A stretch of 50,267 nt of DNA from Echinococcus granulosus (GCF_000524195.1 NW_020170408.1:556476-606742); one strand, 5' to 3'. Shown: positions 11,601-23,357, numbered from the stretch's first letter. Notes: a model not told the origin generated them from the letters alone. A program made the numbers and translations.

Positions 11601-14600
11601 AGTTCATCCTGGTCTTCTGAGGGAATTCTGAAGATAAGTTAAATACAGTAACCACTTTCAGAAGAATTTTTTGATATTTCACTTGCTAGTAAATGAGCCT
11701 GCCAATCAGATAACCACCTAACTTTGAAGTCTAATCCAGGTTACCATCTGATTGGTGGCCGCAATTACTGGCCAATGAGATATCGACTCGCCGAACCAAT
11801 TAAAATTTGACGCCTAAATATTGCATTAAATTAGCATAGGGATTAATTTAAATTGCCGAGAAGAACCTTGTTGTAGAGAAGAGACGATACCACTGCGTCA
11901 TACACATGGGCACTTGATGCTTGAAGGTATCGGGATTGATTCGACCTGCTTTGAGTAGAGAACGCATATTGCCATAGAGATAGATAAGCACTGCCGCCCT
12001 GCAATAAGTGAAAATGAATGTATAAAGAATCTCAAATTAGTACATTCCAATGTCGGTAAAAATAGTGCATAACCAGAAGGTTTGAGGGGATTTTTGACGC
12101 AGAGCCCTGAAATCAAAGAGCCTCTCTATCCGTTTATCCATACGGCACTCTCCACTCTGTTATCTATTACCTTTCATATACCAAGAAGTGGCATCAGAAG
12201 GACCTGATATATGGAATTCGGGTTTTTCTGCTTCAAGGAGCGCGGATACGTTGATCCTGTACTGCAAGAACTTTAGGTCCACCTCGATGCATAACTACAT
12301 AACTTCGTTTTGTGTGCATGAATGTCAGAAGGAATCGTTGGTCCCCTAAGGGTAGAAGTGTTACAGACGCTCAAGGTGTCAATGTGGGAAAACTGTTTCA
12401 AGCACCCCATTCACGGCGAGCTTGGTGTCCTCCTCGACGCTACGTCATTGAGTTAAAGCCATGACAAGCTAACCTACTTCCACTTCGGTGCGTTTTATTG
12501 GCTGACTCAAGAGGTTGCATTTGCGGTGGCTGTTACAGATCTGCACAAGAAGAAAACCACAATCTGTATATCACTGATCCGATAACAAAATAAAACTTCT
12601 CAGAGTGAGGTGAGAACAATATGACACTCTATTTACCATGCTGCATTTATAAAAGTTCACCAACTAAGCTTGAGTAGCTTTTAGCCTTTAAAAAAGTGCT
12701 ACAAATGACCTTCTTGCCTTAAAAAAGATGTGTGATTCAGGAGTCTTTACCGAGTTCATGACATGCTACTCACAGTCACATAAGTAGAATCTCCGTAACC
12801 TACGAACTCAGATATCAATTGTGGTGTCAATAGGGAGACTCACAGGGCCTGAAGAATACGAAAGAGGACATATGAAAGAATAAGCGGGTTACATGGTGAA
12901 ACGATACACATAACAACGCAGACGGTAGCCTCGATCTCCTCGTAAATTAAAAAGAATTTTTCCTTTTAGGTGGGTGCACAGCACTGCTATTCTGTAACTG
13001 GCTTAGATTTTGGAACTTTCCAATAAAAATTGGCTTATTGCCTCAGCCACAAAAAAAGCAACATAAATTAAAACCAAATACATGAGTAGGTTCCTTGTCA
13101 AATGGCCAAATACCCCTCACATTAAAGCCCAGACAAAATTAAAATAATTAACTTCAAAGAGCAGTGAAAACTTCGAATACAAAAACGTATCCAGCGAATG
13201 GGAGAGAAATGTAATTGTCACCTCATTTTCGAATTTCGGGATGATGGGGCAGTGATTGGTTTTGTTTAGTTGAGCACCTAACTGCGCGGGCACTTTAGCC
13301 TCTACAGATTATGCTTTCGGTCTGCGGCATGGCCTGCCGGCCAGATTAGTGGCCCACCGGACCTCCCCCTACGCTATCAGTACATGCTCTTCCACACTAC
13401 TTTAGTTTGTCGAAACTTCGACGAACACCTAGGAGGACACAACAATAAGTGTTTTGGAGGAGCAAGGGTAGTTTGAAGTTCCTCATCTCAACAAAATACT
13501 TCGCACGATGAACTAATTAATCAAAAATGTATTTGATTCTTACTTTAATTCCAAAAATGCCTCATTAAATAGGTCACTGCGCATTCATGGCACGTGTTTC
13601 CACTTTGTTACCCCAACAGATACGAAAAATGGCAATGAAGTGGAAACATTGACATGACCACAACGGGTCGGAAAATGTAAGCCAAAAAAGACACCTTCTA
13701 AGGCGCCAAAATAGAAATACTACGCATTGAAATGGCAAAAAACATGCCTTGAAAATTATTTAAATTACCTAGCCAGTGGATTTTTCGTGTGCAACTCTTT
13801 AGTCCCCTGGAAAGCCACAAAGGTTGTATCCATGTTGGTTGATTGGCGATGACAGAGAAAGGTGTAGGATTCCCTAAAACCACATTAAACAGTCAGTCAT
13901 TTTGTAACAACTTTGTAGTGTAGACTTACCACCAAAGGGTTGCATAATTTCCGGAAACCCACTTTTTTACCTTCAATCGACGTTGACATCCGCTGCCCTG
14001 TTCTTTGTGCCATTTCTAAGCAAAGAAGTAAGGCGGAGAGTTTCGCACTCTATTGACACAAAAAGGGTTGAAGATGCAGCATAATTTTTAATGCATGAGA
14101 CGGATAAGGGTGTGCTTACTCAGGGATGATGTAATAACATCACTAGAAGTGCTCTGTGATGCAGAATATCTGCTACGAAGTAAATGGCAGAATTGGCGCG
14201 GCTTCTCCAAGGAATTGCCTTAAAAAGGCGCTCACATTGACAATTTTGGCATCATCATGTGAATCAAATTAAAGCAATCTTTGACTAGAGTAGGTTAAAG
14301 TAATTAAAGAGAAATTTGTGCAAAATTGGTTCTTGACATTCAAGAATGTCTAACTGACGATAAATTCCTAGTTGATGCGTCATTACTGACTTCATGCTCG
14401 GACAATTACGCGGCATGGCAATGAACTTTTTTAATAGTTTTCTACACTTCCTAAATAATGCTCGAGTTGGAGTGGTGATAGCTTACGTCAGGGGAACGAC
14501 CTAGCCAATTTTGTTGACCAAGCAACACACGGTAGAATATCGTAAAAGGTAGGCATAGATGACAAAGTATATGTATGCCAAGACCCACGAGATAAAAGCT

Positions 14601-15436
14601 TGATATGTTTAGGCATATTGTCAAATCCGAGGAAGAAAATTACCAAGAACAAAGCCCACAAAAATGACTTATTTTAAATGATCACTTAAACGTGCGGCTG
14701 CCAACTCTTTATGCTTGGATCAGCACATTCAATGTCATAAATCCAATCGTTTTTATAAAATTAGATTAGGCAAACATGTTTTAAGGCCAAAGTAAATGAC
14801 CTTTAATCCGGTTTCAATTTCCTGATACCGCACCGAGTCTTGGCCAATGTAGGGAGAAAGACTTCCCATAACTCGTTTAATGGTCATGGCAACATCGGGT
14901 AGAGGAAGTGGGGGCAATATGTTGTCCATTTGAAAGGTATTTGGAGCACTTCCGAAACCCATCCTGAGACAGAAATTCCTAAGCTTTCCCCAAAATGTTT
15001 TGTCAGGTGAGGACTCCGGATAGTCTGCCATCAGTAGTAAAATAGTAGTCAGCGAATGCCATTAAGCCGGCAAAAGACACCGTAGTACTTTAGACTTATG
15101 AATAACTCACAAATCCAACGAGTGTAGGAGAGTGTCATTCGCAGGAAAGTACGTCGGATCCAAATAAGCATCGACAGAAAAAAGATACTCAGTTCGATTG
15201 ATAAAATATGGCGAGAACTTCCACCATCTGCGATAAACAAGGGATTAACTAATCTAAATTAAGATCGAAACAAACCAAAAAGGAAAGGAAGCCACCATTC
15301 GTTGAGGTAGGTCACTCTTTCCTTAACCGACTCCAGATACAACACACCAGAATATTGATCGACTGAGAAACCAAGAGCAGCACAAAGAACCACCTGATAG
15401 GGACGAACTGGCCATATACTTGAGATAAACCATCGC
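8688..15436 (-). CDS. CPT1: carnitine O-palmitoyltransferase 1 homologue with a degraded active site; first exon not found
   Basis: Fifteen exons join in phase: 15276-15436, 15111-15227, 14801-15024, 13930-14015, 13769-13873, 11867-11998, 11573-11627, 11374-11503, 11084-11223, 10361-10536, 10071-10218, 9583-9818, 9327-9507, 8963-9040 and 8688-8867 (TAG). They encode about 716 residues. About 45 N-terminal residues are missing, against 773 in human CPT1A. Two membrane segments at the start and the LPPLPLPD linker match CPT1, the outer mitochondrial membrane enzyme that makes long-chain acylcarnitines. Recognisable blocks include KKWVSGNYATLWWE, GRSETLRSLTTE and GKGIDRHL. The catalytic His of the HxxxD motif is Trp (codon 10417-10419) in an ungapped block beginning WADKS. 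The carnitine-site Tyr is Ala (9666-9668), and the Ser-Thr-Ser motif is Val-Thr-Cys (8987-8995). The motif Asp and the carnitine-site Arg remain. The intact frame over 15 exons argues for a retained non-catalytic protein. The exon 3 donor (AAG|GTCATT) is the weakest junction. Confidence 0.85.
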
Positions 15437-16327
15437 CTAGGCAAAAAATGAATGCAGATGTCAAAATTTCTAAAGTGGAGGCGCACACAAAGTTAAGCAT
15501 ACAGAAGTGGATAGAGGCCAAGTGGATTGGAACAAGGGGATTGAAGAATGTTGACATCTTCAACGCTCACACCCATCTATTTTTAAAAAAATATAAATTT
15601 TTAGAGAGCCTTAAAAAAGGGATAACAATAAAATCAAATAAGGGGCTGACAAATCATTTTGAACAAGAAGTTAATTAAAGGTTAAATAGCATAAAATGCT
15701 ATGCTTAACCATGCAAAAGAAGATTTAATTGGCATATCCTTATGAACCGTGTTTATGAAGTAGACTAAGACATTCAAACTCAGACGGCTTTCTTAAAGCT
15801 GGAATGGAAAAGCAAGCCTAAAACACAAATGTGGATGGACTTAAGGTGATGTCAAACAGTCATAAAGGCAGAAAAATGCCTGTGTTTTGCATTTATTAAA
15901 GCATTCTACTTTACAAAAAAAACACGATATGGCATGCTGTTCTATCTCAAAAACAAACAAATCCCCAGCGCAATTTGCCGCAAAATAATTCGACGAACCG
16001 CCTGACGCAAGCGACCTTGAAAAAAAATGCAAAGAAATTATGCATAATTTTTTAAGATATGTGCCCTTGTTATCTTTTGGAATACATACTAAAGATGTGA
16101 GATATGCATATACTCCATCAATATTCTTTTTGCAAAAATGATACATCATAAAAATGAACTAAAATTTAATGCCACATAAAAACAGTTTAAAACTTCTATA
16201 AATAAGTAGTTGCAATGCTAGTTTATTTGACTACTCTAACACAGATGTTTTAACTTTTCAATACTCCAGCGGTTTCTTAATACCACTGGGTCATGATGAT
16301 CTCATCGATCGGTGTGTTCTTAGTGTG
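15437..16327. promoter_or_regulatory. shared 5' region between the divergent CPT1-like and UCP4-like genes
   Basis: The two genes run away from each other from this 0.9-kb stretch. It must also contain, or lie downstream of, the missing first exon of the CPT1-like gene, because the exon ending at 15436 starts at a splice acceptor in mid-codon. I could not pick that exon. A minus-strand ORF at 15841-16149 shows no CPT1 N-terminal features. No clear TATA box stands out. Confidence 0.4.
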
Positions 16328-18556
16328 ATGGATCTCAAACCGTTTCGGAGAGTCGTTCATGATATCCATGACTCTCATCCACAGGTCTCCCACTTCACGA
16401 TATGTTGTATATCCGCATTTATCGGTGAAACAGGTAGTAGCGAAACTTTCCCCTATCCCTCCTGTAGTAACCTACCCACTTGATAGTGTCAAAACACGCC
16501 TTCAAGTTGCCGGTGAGCTCTCCGTAACTAAAGTTCGGCCGCGTTTATTTCCCCTCATTGTTTTAACTGTGAAAAATGAAGGAATTTTCAGTTTTTGGCA
16601 GGGTTTATCACCAGCGCTATATCGGCATTTCTGTAAGACTTTCCAGCTGCTGCCAATAGTTCGTAACTGGTTCTCGGAGTTCTTTACTTAGGTTTTCTGT
16701 TTACAGTGTATACAGGAGCTCGGATGCCGATTTATGAGATAATAAGAAATCGTGTTTTTGATATGCCTCCTGCAAGTGACAAAGCTAGGCATGAGCTGGA
16801 AGTGGCTAGGTGCAAAGAATCACAAGATTCTCTTTCTCGGAGTTACGTCTTACACGCCGCTGCTGGTGGAATAATTTCGGGTGCTTTGGCCCAATTTATC
16901 TGCAGCCCCACTGATCTATACAAAGTAAATGTTGCCACTTTATTATGAATTCTGCTATGTAGCTATCTTTAAAGTCCGTGTAGGTAGCTTTTAAAATATT
17001 GCCTTCATCGTGTATTATCATAAGCATCTCAAAGTTTGACTTTTCTGAGATGGCTTTGCGTGTCATTGTAAAATTATTTTGCGCGCATACGTTATTTAGT
17101 TATATTGTTTGCTCCCTATAAACTCCAGGCTTTGGTTCTCATGCATCATAATTTGGGCTATTCGTAATAACGCTCCTTTTTTGAGCAAAGATTGTTATTT
17201 ATTTAATCGTTACTAGGTTCGCTTGCAAACGGAGCAAAGAATGAGTCTCGTCGCCACAACGCCTGTGATTGACTCCACTGGAAGACCGATTCCGTCTGTC
17301 GCGTAAGTTGAGTCGCGTTTCTTTTTTTTATGCCAGAATTTCCCTACAGACCTATCTATTGGTCTTGTGAGTGCTATTGGACCTACCGACGTGTTTTGCC
17401 TTGCAGTTACAAATAATTAGCTTTCCCTTCAAAGTTCATCTCTGTGTTCTGATTACTTACCTGGTAACACAGGTTTTACACTTGCAAGATATACTTTTGC
17501 CCTACTTAAAAAACTATCGTCCCAATTTTTAACAAAAACTTGGAAATGTTGGCGTAGATGCCTCTTTATACCCTTCAAACCTTTTCTATCCCTTATTTGT
17601 AGCTCATTTTCGTGAAACACGATATTGCAAATAGTCAGGCGTGTTTAGCGTTTTTCAAGACCCAATATGAAGTGTCTAGCTCGCCAAAACAAAAAAAGGG
17701 CGTTGATTAAATTCAATTGTCTCCCTTTTGCATTAACCCTTCAGTTCACTTTACTACACCGTAAACAAATAGTGTCCATTTATGAGGTGAGGTCAGGTGT
17801 CTAGATTTTACGTAGTAAACACTGGATGTTAGTCGTTTGCTTATAGATTGAATAGCTAGTTTGCTATCGTCGCCTTGACCGTTTGGCTGAGGTCGCGCTT
17901 GCCGTTGGTGATTTGCACATCTCGATCTCCTTGACGTTTGCCAGGCTTCTGTCAGAGTCAGTGTGGAGTAATTTTTGAAATACAATCTTTTCTCTAACAG
18001 GCACTCACCAAAACACCGTTTAGCCCATTCGGTAACGTTTCGGCAACTGGTGAAAGAGAGCGGATTGCTGGGTCTGTGGCGTGGTGGTCTGCCCAATGTC
18101 CAGCGCGCTGCACTCGTCAATATGGGCGAGATGACCACTTACGACACTGCAAAGCGCTGGCTGCAGCGGCGTTTTGGTCTCACTGACGGTCCACTTTTAC
18201 ACGGGTGTGCTTCCACCATGTCCGGTTTCGTCTCAGCCTGTTTGGGCACTCCGGCCGACTTTATCAAGACACGGATGATGAATCAGCGCGTTGTGACTAC
18301 CTCTGGTGTTCCTCTATCCCCGCTCTACACTGGCATGATCGATTGCGCAATCAAAGTCGTTAAGCAAGAGGGCTTTTTCACCCTCTATCGTGGTTTCTTC
18401 CTCATCTGGGGTCGCATGGTAAATAATCGTTGCGGTACTACTTATGCATTTGTGAGTAGCATTCACGCCCCCTTTTTCTTTTAGGCGCCGTGGTCACTAA
18501 CTTTCTGGTTGACCTATGAAAAGATGCGTGCTTTCATCGGCGCGGGAGGATTTTAG
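16328..18556 (+). CDS. SLC25A27: mitochondrial carrier, UCP4-like (SLC25A27), six exons, 354 residues
   Basis: Exons are 16328-16433, 16468-16632, 16707-16924, 17217-17302, 18001-18418 and 18485-18556 (TAG). Introns are 34, 74, 292, 698 and 66 bases and all phases agree. The three carrier repeats each show the P-x-[DE]-x-x-[KR] signature: PLDSVK, PTDLYK and PADFIK. The blocks LVNMGEMTTYDT and LTYEKMR closely resemble UCP4 (human about 323 residues) from memory. The protein would span the inner mitochondrial membrane six times. UCP4 is linked to proton or anion transport, but its substrate is debated. The extra length lies mainly in the loop of the second repeat (residues encoded around 16750-16840 and 17230-17300). 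The ATG at 16328 is chosen because its short exon supplies the first transmembrane helix, VSHFTICCISAFIGETV. It is divergent from the CPT1-like gene. A close UCP paralogue cannot be excluded. Confidence 0.88.
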
Positions 18557-18694
18557 GAGTACAGATTGCTTTTTTTGCACTAGTCTGATCAAATTCATTT
18601 GTAAATACCAATGACCTTGATTTGGTGTCGAGTTTAGCCAATCCCATCTGCGATTTTACAATACCAATATCTCCTAATGCATCTAATTATCACC

Positions 18695-18982
18695 TTAAAT
18701 CTTCTTGAGGTAATCTGACTTACGGAAGAATCGTGAGTGCTCTCTAAAACCCTTATAAAGCGGAGTTTCCTCATTGTTGTTAGGTGCTAAGATACATCTG
18801 CTCAAGGATTGTATGTATTCCAGAGTCGTAGGCCCAGCCTTAGCAGAACCATTCATTTGTTTTATGAAGTGTGTTCCCAATGGTGATATTCCAGGTGAAT
18901 ACTGAGGGGGTCGAAGTAGTGGGTCGTTGCTAGCACGGTTGTACAGGACGGATGTCTGGTGGTGACCCGGTTGATCAATCAT
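18695..18982 (-). CDS. small unrecognised ORF, about 95 residues, possible terminal exon
   Basis: From an ATG ending at 18982 the frame runs 95 residues to a TAA at 18695. It starts MIDQPGHHQTSV and ends RKSDYLKKI. The open frame extends 72 bases further upstream before a stop codon, so the start could instead be a splice acceptor there (AG choices occur near 18987 and 19030). The sequence has many Pro, Tyr and Gly residues in short phrases such as PPQYSPGISPLGTHF and TPLYKGFREHSRFF. This reminds me of small axonemal microtubule proteins, but I cannot name a family. There is no signal peptide or membrane segment. It converges with the UCP4-like gene, its stop lying 139 bases beyond that gene's stop. 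It may be real because composition and codon phrasing differ from neighbouring shadows. Confidence 0.35.
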   Translation of the reverse strand: MIDQPGHHQTSVLYNRASNDPLLRPPQYSPGISPLGTHFIKQMNGSAKAGPTTLEYIQSLSRCILAPNNNEETPLYKGFREHSRFFRKSDYLKKI

Positions 18983-20125
18983 TCCTAACTTGGACGGCGC
19001 CGTGTAGGGAGTGACAATAGTTAAAGATGCCTCGGAGATTGGGCGCGACCACAATTACGGAGGTTGATGCTCGGATGCATTCATGGTAGTGCTGTCGGGG
19101 CATGCGATGTAAATAGGACAGGAGGGAAGTCGAGCAGGATCGTCACAATTTTCGAGAATTGTGCTGGATTCCAAGCCGTAATATCAATAAAGCTGCCAGC
19201 TGACCAGTAAACAGAGCCAGCTTCGCTTCGTTGGTTTAATAAAAAAGCGAGTTTCTGGAAGCTCTACCCCCGGTTCTGTGATTCTACCGTGAAGGATAAT
19301 TTGTTCACGAAGCATTTGGACTTGAAAAAGGCACTTTTACCTTTTCATCGTCAAATTATTGCATCCTTGTCTTGGGGAAACCGCAACCCTTAAAGATGGT
19401 TTTTTTGTCGCTAATTGCAGTCGTGGGGTTTAAGTAAGCTTTTTACTCACTAGCTGTACTATTCGTCTCTCAATGCTTCTTGACTCATCAATGTGATTCA
19501 CTACATTCAACCAGTGAAAGACAATGAATTTTACACAGAAAGAATGTTGACCTTTTTCAAGTCCCATTAATACGCTCCAAGATAGACTCATTATATGAAT
19601 CCAAATTTGAAAACTGCCATTACAAACGATTGAACTAAAACAAGGTCCTAAATGTCCGGTGTGGATGTGTCGGAGGCGAGTTCGAAATCCCTTGAATCAA
19701 ATTGTTACCAGGGTTGAGATGAAAAATAACGGAGCACAGCATTTGGCCGAATTCCGTTGAACCAACCGAAATGGTATTCCTAACCAAAAACCTTAGAGAC
19801 GTACACACTCTACTAAAAAGTTTTAAGTAGCAACTTTCCATTATCATTGTTGCTCAAGTCGTGGATACTCCAGATCATGCACTGCTTCGTCTGTACAAAT
19901 AAAATAAAGAATCGTAGCCTTTTCAGCTTTAAGAAAGTCGGCATTCCCTAACAAAATCACCGAAAAAAATTCCAGGACAGCACAAAGTTCAGCCAAAAAA
20001 GGGTCATTAAATTTAGCAACAATCTATACACTATACACGAATGCACACAGGAGCAGAAAAGTCACACAGAATCAATCAGATAGTCAGTAAACTTCCGTAC
20101 ACCAGCTAGAGAACCACTTCCTGGA
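18983..20125. other. spacer upstream of the small ORF and downstream of BUD23
   Basis: No coding region is recognised. The stretch should contain the BUD23 3' untranslated region near its right end and any upstream exon of the 18695-18982 ORF near its left end. AATAAA on the + strand at about 19186 could be a distant polyadenylation signal for the UCP4-like gene. Confidence 0.4.
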
Positions 20126-22041
20126 TTAGAATCGCGGACGTCGCTTGCGTCCTGTATACTTGGAGTCGTGCGCAACATCCTTCATGCGACGTCGGGCGAG
20201 TTCCTTCTTCTGTCGAATCCACGCAGCACTCTTCTTGGGGTGACGACCATGCAGTCGTGCCTCTCGTAGCTCCGCCTGGGCACGTCGGCGCTGCTCCACA
20301 GCAGACACTATAGGAACCGTATTCACCTCATTCTCATTCATCTTAGCCTTGGGGACCGTGCGCACCACGCCGACGTCCAGCACCATAAAATACCTAAAGT
20401 AAGAGGTGACTGTGAGCTCCCGGTCTCCCACGATTCAGCCTAGAGTTTTTAACGAGATTCTTACAACTTCTCAGTAAGCTCATTACCCAAGTGTTGATGG
20501 GAAAATCGACCACCACATACCTAATCCATCCACTCGTTTAACTCAACTTCAATCCCAAACATCTCTATCATTGCATATGTCTAGTTTCATGAATGTAATG
20601 ATAATCACCACCGAAAAATGTATGTCTGAGGGACAAGAAAGACCTGCATGAGAACGTGGCTGAATCTCTCCCCATTCCATCCTAACCAAAGTGAACATCT
20701 TCCAAGGCTGATTTAATGTAAGCGGTGAGAGGTCAAGCATGTTCCTTTAAAACAGGAGGCTCCTCCCATCGATTGCGCAATCCAGGGCGTTCATGAATGA
20801 CAAGTTTTCCTTGCACGTCCTGAAGTAGATATGCAGTCTTTGACAGCAAGGGCTTAACAATCAGCTAGCAAACAACTTCCAGTGAACTATTCCATCTCCA
20901 ATCCATAACGCACAAAGTAAGCATAGCCTTCAAGATGTGAAGTGGATGGCTGAAGAGGTGTTACAACTAAGTTAATAAACAAGTAAACCAACTCATGCTT
21001 GTTGTCGTAGGTCACTCTTTTCAGCATAGAAGAAAGACGTGGTCTGAAGTTTGGCCTAAATAGCTCAAAACGCGACACAGCATAACCCCCCCTATACTGT
21101 CATTCAACTCTCCGATATCCTCCCATACTCCGCTGAACTTCGAAGAAACGACTAATCACTAATCATCGACGACTGCACAACAACGCAACCAATACAATAA
21201 CTTGCGCAAGGTTGAAACGAACAATAAAACAACGTCAAAGACAAAAAGTAGCGAATAAATCAAACACTAGCGACTAGTCGACCTTGCACTAGGTCTTCAA
21301 GAAAAATTCAAGGCTAGATCACTGGCTTACTTTTTTGCTCTAGTACTGTTGGGGAAGTCTACGACAATGCCGCCAGTAAAACCAGCTCGAATGGCCTCCG
21401 TCTGCAACAAGTCCAGCTGTAGCGAGCTCTCCGGGTAGCACTGCAAAACTGCGCGCGACCCACGTGAAAGGCAAGCATAGAGAGAAGAGAAAAAATTTCG
21501 AATTCGCCTGATTGGATTCTGGTCAGACCTTTCTGAATTAAACAGCCATTGAACCGCGGATATACTGATGGCACCGTCAAAGGAACCGCCCCGGAAAGGA
21601 AGAAGTTCACCAATATCTCCAAGAAGGAGGTCTCCTTCAGATTCTCGCTCCTGCGCCACGTTTAACATAGCCTGACTAATGTCAATACCAATCCATGAAT
21701 GGCCATTCTCTGTTAGGACTTCACCACTGAGCCCAGAACCGCAACTAAAAAAAGTTGATTTGAAGAAACAATTGAAGCTGCCTACCCAATGTCTAAAAGA
21801 AGCAGTGGCTGATCTTCTGGCAAAAGTAAGAGTTCCAGAGCTCTTTCCGATAGTTTGGTCTGAATTTCGATCATATGTGAGCTGGGCAATAATATTTAAG
21901 CATTTCAAAAACGAAACTTACTTTGAAGTATATTTTTGGGCCTCCTTTTCATCGTAATACTAAAAGGTAAAAATCAGGAAAAAAATAGAAACTCACGATT
22001 TCTGGGGGAGCCGTATGTTCTGGACGCTTCCCGTGTGACAT
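20126..22041 (-). CDS. BUD23: BUD23, 18S rRNA (guanine-N7) methyltransferase, five exons, 286 residues
   Basis: Exons are 21997-22041, 21922-21959, 21786-21881, 21331-21744 and 20126-20393 (TAA). Introns are 37, 40, 41 and 937 bases. The protein starts [15 protein letters not shown], like human BUD23/WBSCR22 (281 residues). The S-adenosylmethionine motif LLDIGCGSGLSG is formed across the 41-base intron, followed by [16 protein letters not shown] and ISAVQWL. The C-terminus has the typical basic tail, [11 protein letters not shown], a probable nuclear signal. In other eukaryotes this enzyme works with TRMT112 in the nucleus to methylate one guanine of 18S rRNA (G1575 in yeast, G1639 in human) and helps export the small subunit. 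All motifs look intact, so it is probably active. The three tiny introns all lie within 250 bases of the start. Confidence 0.95.
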
Positions 22042-23090
22042 TTTGCGACGGTGTGAGCTTTAAACACTAAGTCATATAACCCACGACATTATCACTAGTT
22101 CAAACAAATTACTTCTAAAGCCTATATTCTGGTTTTTTACTCTTGATTTTAGTCTTGCTTGTTCACTTTAGGACGAATTTTAGACAGGTGCCTAATGCCT
22201 CAGAAAGATCTTTTATCATCATGGATCGGGAATGATGCATCTTATCCACTGAAGACTTCACTGAGGACAAAGAAAACATTACTCAGACAGTAAACATACA
22301 TTCAACAAGCAGTAGAAGTTGGAACTACTAGCTCTGCCCAGAGGCCGGCCATTCCGGCGAAGTTACAGTAGACAAGGCCCAAAGTAGCCCTATTCAAAAA
22401 CCGAGAGTTAAACAGTCAATGAATTACAGTAGAAAGGCACATTAATGTGTCGGAGGATTTGCTACATATGTGTAGCAGATACAGAAAGCAGTCAACATTT
22501 TCTTCCAGCCATATTACAAATTTTGTTTACAATTAGCGAAGGCTGAATTTTCCGCGGACTGAGTGAAAAATGTCTTCTTATTGCGACTGGTGAACTTTTG
22601 AAGTGCAAAGGCAGTTTTACTAACTAGTCATATTTTCACTGTACATCGGATCTATAGAATATGGGTCTTGTGTGATAATCTAGGCGCCTCACTTTTGGAT
22701 GAAAATACATTTACTATCACTATCTCATATTTATTCAGGAGCAGTTACTCAGGAGCAAAGTCACCAAATGTGTCACAGAAAATCTTATTGGTTTACTCTT
22801 CTGTTTACCTATGCATTTAAGTTGACTTTGATTTCTTGAGGTTTTAGTTTCAGTTCGGGTCATGGGAATCAGGTCATGTAAACAACTGTTCACCCATTCC
22901 CTAGGTAAATGAAATCTCATCCTCTGTTCTGATATGATGAAAAGTGAAAATTAACTCCATATTTTTCATCAGCACCAAAGAAATTTGGCTAAATTCATAA
23001 GCGTTTGCTTATGAATTGGGCCGAGATCAGTCCTACCGTTGCCACCTTCCCCTCTACCACCAAAGATAAAAAGTCCTCACTGGTTTGCAG
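22042..23090. other. spacer between BUD23 and the EDC3 3' end
   Basis: The BUD23 promoter should lie at the left end. I see no gene, only short ORFs. A short + strand open frame at about 23005-23090 contains a run of Pro, Ser and Thr codons but does not join in frame to the candidate exon that follows. Confidence 0.4.
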
Positions 23091-23357
23091 TCCTTTTTTG
23101 GCTTACCCGCGAAACGTGAATCTAAACAGCCTCAAGGTTTTAGCGATTATCAGTACACACCCCCAGGCAGTCACAACATCCCGATTGTCCGCACCACGGA
23201 AGTGCTTCTCCCCCCATCCCCCGCACCCCAAGTCCTAAACCCAACACCGCTTCCCGGGCACATGATCCCTATGGAACCACCACGGGAGGAAAAAAAAAGG
23301 AAAACCGCTTTCCCTGAGTTGTGGGGGGGGTTTTATTTGCAAAAGAGGGTTAGTTAA
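23091..23357 (+). CDS. possible proline-rich terminal exon, product unknown
   Basis: After a CAG acceptor at 23088-23090 the frame is open for 88 residues and a TAA at 23355. It begins SFFGLPAKRESKQPQGF and later carries Pro-rich phrases and EEKKRK. The composition is protein-like, but no upstream exon could be joined and I do not recognise a family. It lies opposite the presumed EDC3 3' untranslated region, including the EDC3 polyadenylation hexamer. Chance openness in a GC-rich 3' region is therefore an equal explanation. Confidence 0.22.
   Translation, partial: SFFGLPAKRESKQPQGFSDYQYTPPGSHNIPIVRTTEVLLPPSPAPQVLNPTPLPGHMIPMEPPREEKKRKTAFPELWGGFYLQKRVS
23332..23337 (-). terminator. polyadenylation signal (AATAAA) for EDC3
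   Basis: AATAAA on the minus strand (TTTATT on +) lies 236 bases beyond the EDC3 stop codon. It is the nearest good hexamer. Confidence 0.4.

Noticed and set aside
15841..16149. Minus-strand frame as the missing first exon of the CPT1-like gene
   Set aside because: It has no start resembling CPT1 N-termini, no donor in the needed phase, and AT-rich composition.
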